Source: Cypionkella sp.
GTDB taxonomy: Bacteria; Pseudomonadota; Alphaproteobacteria; Rhodobacterales; Rhodobacteraceae
DNA length: 11,265 nt
Assembly: GCA_018063485.1 (NCBI GenBank)
Contig: JAGPBG010000033.1
Span: 1 to 11,265, forward strand
Direction of reading: 5' to 3'
Part shown: positions 8,389 to 11,265 of the stretch, piece after piece
Layout of the letters: the number at the start of each line of letters is the position of its first letter
Position numbering within the stretch: position 1 is the stretch's first letter
Notes under the pieces: model-generated
What the model was told of the DNA's origin: nothing
Databases searched by the model: none
Seen by the model: the letters and a program-made list of their open reading frames with translations, nothing else
Program-made: the position numbers and the translations under genes

Positions 8389-11031
8389 GTGACAACTGAC
8401 GACGCAGTAACGCCCATGATGGCGCAATATCTGGAGATCAAGGCCCGCAATCCCGGTGCCCTGTTGTTCTATCGGATGGGTGATTTTTACGAGATGTTTT
8501 TCGACGATGCGGTTGCAGCGGCCGAAGCACTTGACATCGCCCTGACCAAGCGCGGCTTTCATCAAGGCGAACCTATTTCCATGTGCGGCGTTCCGCATCA
8601 TGCGGCCGAAGGGTATCTGCTGACGCTGATCCGCAAGGGTTTTCGCGTGGCGATTGCCGAACAGATGGAAGATCCTGCGGAAGCCAGGAAACGCGGATCA
8701 AAATCGGTGGTGCGGCGCGATGTGGTGCGTCTGGTCACGCCCGGCACGCTGACCGAGGATTCATTGCTTGAGGCGCGGCGGCACAATTATCTGGCGGCCT
8801 ATGCCGAGATCCGAGGGGCCTCGGCCCTGGCTTGGGTTGATATTTCGACAGGGGAGTTGCGGGTAATGCCCTGCCCCGCAGTGCGGTTGGGCCCAGAACT
8901 GGCCAGGCTTGCGCCCCGCGAGTTGTTAGTGTCCGAGATCCATGCTGTTGAGCCGGACCTGTTGGCACAGATGCCTGGCCTCGCCGTAACCCCGATTGCG
9001 CGGGGCAGTTTCGATTCCGCTGCCGCCGAACGACGGCTCTGCGATCTTTGGTCGATTCAATCTCTGGAAGCCTTTGGAGCCTTTGATCGTACCGAAGTCG
9101 CGGCCATGGGCGCGCTGGTTGATTATCTGGATATTACGCAGCGCGGCAAACTGCCGCTTTTGCGCGCCCCTCAGCGCGAATCTGCGCTGGGATCAATGCA
9201 GATAGATGCAGCCACGCGTCGAAATCTGGAGCTTACGCAGGCGATGTCTGGAGCCAGGGATGGGTCACTGCTGGCAACCATGGATCGGACCGCAACCGCA
9301 GCCGGCGCAAGGCTGTTGGAGCGCCGGATTTCTGCGCCATCGCGCGATTTGCAAACAATCCATGACAGGTTGGACTCTGTGCGATATCTGGTCGAACATA
9401 CGCCGCTTCGCTACATGTTACGCGACGAACTGCGTCGGGTGCCCGATATAGACCGCGCGCTGTCACGTCTGGCTTTGGAACGTGGCGGGCCGCGTGACCT
9501 GGCTGCGATCCGTGCGGGCCTGATACAGGCCAGGCAGATTTCCCATCAGCTTGGCGCAGGGCCAAAGCTGTTGGAAAATGCCAGAATGGTCCTGCTTGGC
9601 CATGATCCTTTGATCGAACTTCTGCTTCAGGCTATCGCTTGTGAACCCCCCCTATTGGTGCGGGATGGCGGCTATATTGCGCCCGGTTTTGATCAAGAAC
9701 TGGACAGCACCCGCGAACTGCGAGACGCGGGGCGAAGTGTTGTGGCCGCAATGCAGGCCAATTTTATCAGACAAACCGGGATTCAAAGCCTTAAGATCAA
9801 ACATAACAACGTGCTGGGTTATTTTATCGAGACGACCGCCACCCATGCCGAGCGGATGTTCGCCCCGCCGCTTTCGGAGACCTTCATCCACCGGCAAACC
9901 ACCGCCAATCAGGTGCGATTTACCACCGTGGCGCTGTCCGAGATCGAAACCAAGATCTTGAACGCAGGGAACCATGCGCTAGAGCTGGAGAAGAGGCATT
10001 TCGAGGATTTGCGACAAGCCGTGCTGGCACAGGCTGGTCCGATCGGAGCCGCAGCGCGCGGGTTGGCCGAGATTGATGTCGCCTATGGATTTGGAGAGTT
10101 GGCCGTTGCCGAAAACTGGTCCGAGCCGAAGCTGGATGACAGTCGGGCATTTGTGGTGATCGGGGGGCGGCACCCGGTGGTCGAGCGCGCCTTGCGGATA
10201 CAGGGTGGCGGGCCTTTCATCGCCAATGACTGCGCGCTAACCGAGGCGAATACCCCCGCGATCTGGTTACTGACCGGACCGAACATGGCCGGAAAATCCA
10301 CCTTCCTGCGACAAAATGCTCTGATCGCTCTATTGGCGCAGGCGGGAAGTTTCGTCCCGGCCACATCGGCACATATCGGCGTGGTGAGCCAGTTGTTCAG
10401 CCGGGTTGGGGCGTCAGATGATCTGGCGCGCGGACGGTCAACCTTTATGGTTGAAATGGTGGAGACGGCGGCGATCCTCAATCAGGCGGATGATCGGGCG
10501 CTGGTGATCCTTGATGAAATCGGGCGCGGAACGGCCACCTATGACGGCTTGTCGATTGCCTGGGCCACATTGGAACACTTGCACGGCGCGAACCGGTGCC
10601 GGGCTTTGTTTGCAACGCATTACCATGAAATGACGGCACTGGCAGATAAGTTGGCTGGTGTGGAAAACGCCACAGTTGCCGTCAAGGAATGGGATGGTGA
10701 GGTTATTTTCCTTCATGAGGTGCGCAAGGGTGCCGCCGATCGCAGCTATGGCGTGCAGGTGGCGCGGCTTGCGGGACTGCCGCAATCGGTGATCGACCGG
10801 GCCAAGGTGGTTCTGGAGGCTTTGGAATCGGGTGAGCGAGAGGGCGGTTCACGCCAAAAGACGCTGATCGACGATCTTCCGCTGTTCCGTATCGCTTCGC
10901 AAACCCAGGCCAAACCGGCGGCCAAGCAATCGTCGGTGGAAGCCCGTCTGAAAGCTGTGCTTCCAGACGAACTTACTCCGATCGAGGCGTTGAGACTCGT
11001 TTACGAGCTGCAAGCGCTGCTGCCCAAATAG
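8389..11031 (+). CDS. mutS: DNA mismatch repair ATPase MutS
   Basis: MutS recognises base mismatches and small loops after replication and recruits MutL to start repair. From the GTG at 8389 the protein has 880 residues, typical for alphaproteobacterial MutS. The mismatch-wedge motif is in RMGDFYEMF (29-37), with Phe33 and Glu35 the residues expected to contact the mispaired base. Connector, lever and clamp domains fill the middle. The ATPase domain shows Walker [10 protein letters not shown] (630-638), Walker B LVILDE (705-710) followed by GRGTATYDG, and ATHYHE (742-747). The protein ends with the conserved [16 protein letters not shown] helix region, so it is complete. DDLPLF (828-833) near the C-terminus resembles a beta-clamp binding peptide. 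The gene is divergent from the glycosyltransferase gene and convergent with grpE. All key residues are present and it should be functional. Confidence 0.98.
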   Translation: MTTDDAVTPMMAQYLEIKARNPGALLFYRMGDFYEMFFDDAVAAAEALDIALTKRGFHQGEPISMCGVPHHAAEGYLLTLIRKGFRVAIAEQMEDPAEARKRGSKSVVRRDVVRLVTPGTLTEDSLLEARRHNYLAAYAEIRGASALAWVDISTGELRVMPCPAVRLGPELARLAPRELLVSEIHAVEPDLLAQMPGLAVTPIARGSFDSAAAERRLCDLWSIQSLEAFGAFDRTEVAAMGALVDYLDITQRGKLPLLRAPQRESALGSMQIDAATRRNLELTQAMSGARDGSLLATMDRTATAAGARLLERRISAPSRDLQTIHDRLDSVRYLVEHTPLRYMLRDELRRVPDIDRALSRLALERGGPRDLAAIRAGLIQARQISHQLGAGPKLLENARMVLLGHDPLIELLLQAIACEPPLLVRDGGYIAPGFDQELDSTRELRDAGRSVVAAMQANFIRQTGIQSLKIKHNNVLGYFIETTATHAERMFAPPLSETFIHRQTTANQVRFTTVALSEIETKILNAGNHALELEKRHFEDLRQAVLAQAGPIGAAARGLAEIDVAYGFGELAVAENWSEPKLDDSRAFVVIGGRHPVVERALRIQGGGPFIANDCALTEANTPAIWLLTGPNMAGKSTFLRQNALIALLAQAGSFVPATSAHIGVVSQLFSRVGASDDLARGRSTFMVEMVETAAILNQADDRALVILDEIGRGTATYDGLSIAWATLEHLHGANRCRALFATHYHEMTALADKLAGVENATVAVKEWDGEVIFLHEVRKGAADRSYGVQVARLAGLPQSVIDRAKVVLEALESGEREGGSRQKTLIDDLPLFRIASQTQAKPAAKQSSVEARLKAVLPDELTPIEALRLVYELQALLPK

Positions 11032-11066
11032 ACCACAGGGTTTAGGGTATCAGGTGCTTGAGAAGA

Positions 11067-11265
11067 TCAACCCGCAGTATTGGAAGAGACGCCAACCTGT
11101 GCCGGGCGCAACAACCGATCATGCAGGGTGAATCCTTCCAGCAAAACCTGAATGATCTGGCCCGCCTTGGTGCCTGGCAGCGGCGCTTCGAACATCGCCT
11201 GATGCAGTTCCGGGTCAAACACATCACCAATGGCCGGCGAGACTGCCTTGACGCCGTGTTTGCCC
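11067..11265 (-). CDS. grpE: GrpE nucleotide exchange factor, C-terminal fragment (5' end outside window)
   Basis: Reading the - strand from 11264 to the TGA at 11067-11069 gives 65 residues that match the C-terminal beta domain of GrpE, the DnaK (Hsp70) nucleotide exchange factor. Recognisable pieces are FDPELHQAMFE, a Gly-containing turn, IIQVLLEGFTLHDRLLRPA and QVGVSS. This is the part that inserts against the DnaK nucleotide-binding domain. There is no start codon in frame because the gene continues past the right edge, so simple ORF calling misses it. The overlapping 62-residue frame at 11042-11230 is a shadow. The stop lies 35 bp beyond the end of mutS, and the two genes converge. In many alphaproteobacteria grpE follows hrcA; whether it does here cannot be seen. 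Confidence 0.9.
   Translation of the reverse strand, partial: GKHGVKAVSPAIGDVFDPELHQAMFEAPLPGTKAGQIIQVLLEGFTLHDRLLRPAQVGVSSNTAG

Noticed and set aside
11042..11230. 62-residue frame on the - strand at the right edge
   Set aside because: It is Cys/Arg-rich and meaningless, and it overlaps in another frame the clear GrpE C-terminus.

Overview
The window looks like chromosomal DNA of an alphaproteobacterium, most likely a Rhodobacteraceae (Roseobacter/Paracoccus-like) member. This rests on recognising the proteins (hybrid malic enzyme, MutS, GrpE tail, paired ABCB-type transporters, GT61 protein), on a GC content near 60% in most genes, and on tight 4-nt gene overlaps. No database search was run, so the taxon is an inference.

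Layout, left to right. (1) A + strand block at 1-4158. It holds the 3' part of one ABC half-transporter (fused permease and ATPase), a complete second half-transporter, and a class I SAM-dependent RNA (uracil-5) methyltransferase of the TrmA/RlmD type. Successive genes overlap by 4 nt (ATGA at 1085-1088, GTGA at 2932-2935), so this is almost certainly one translationally coupled operon that begins upstream of the window. (2) On the - strand, maeB (4171-6429) encodes a malic enzyme fused to a phosphotransacetylase-like domain. It converges on the methyltransferase gene with a 12-nt gap. (3) Also on the - strand, a family 61 glycosyltransferase-like gene (ends at 6501, most likely starts at 8288) lies just upstream of maeB. 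It has a helical, TPR-like tail and lower GC than its neighbours. (4) mutS (8389-11031) runs divergently from the glycosyltransferase gene, with its most likely start at a GTG. (5) At the right edge is the C-terminal end of grpE on the - strand (11067 to beyond 11265). It has no start codon inside the window and is easy to miss.

Functionally this is mostly housekeeping: export, RNA modification, C4 carbon metabolism, mismatch repair and chaperone cofactor. The exception is the glycosyltransferase gene, which looks like an accessory surface-polysaccharide gene between maeB and mutS. I found no tRNA, rRNA, CRISPR array, insertion sequence, integrase or attachment site, and no convincing undescribed multi-gene system. 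The points most worth a second look are the glycosyltransferase-TPR gene and its possible acquisition, the coupling of an ABC exporter pair to an RNA methyltransferase, and the unresolved target of that methyltransferase.
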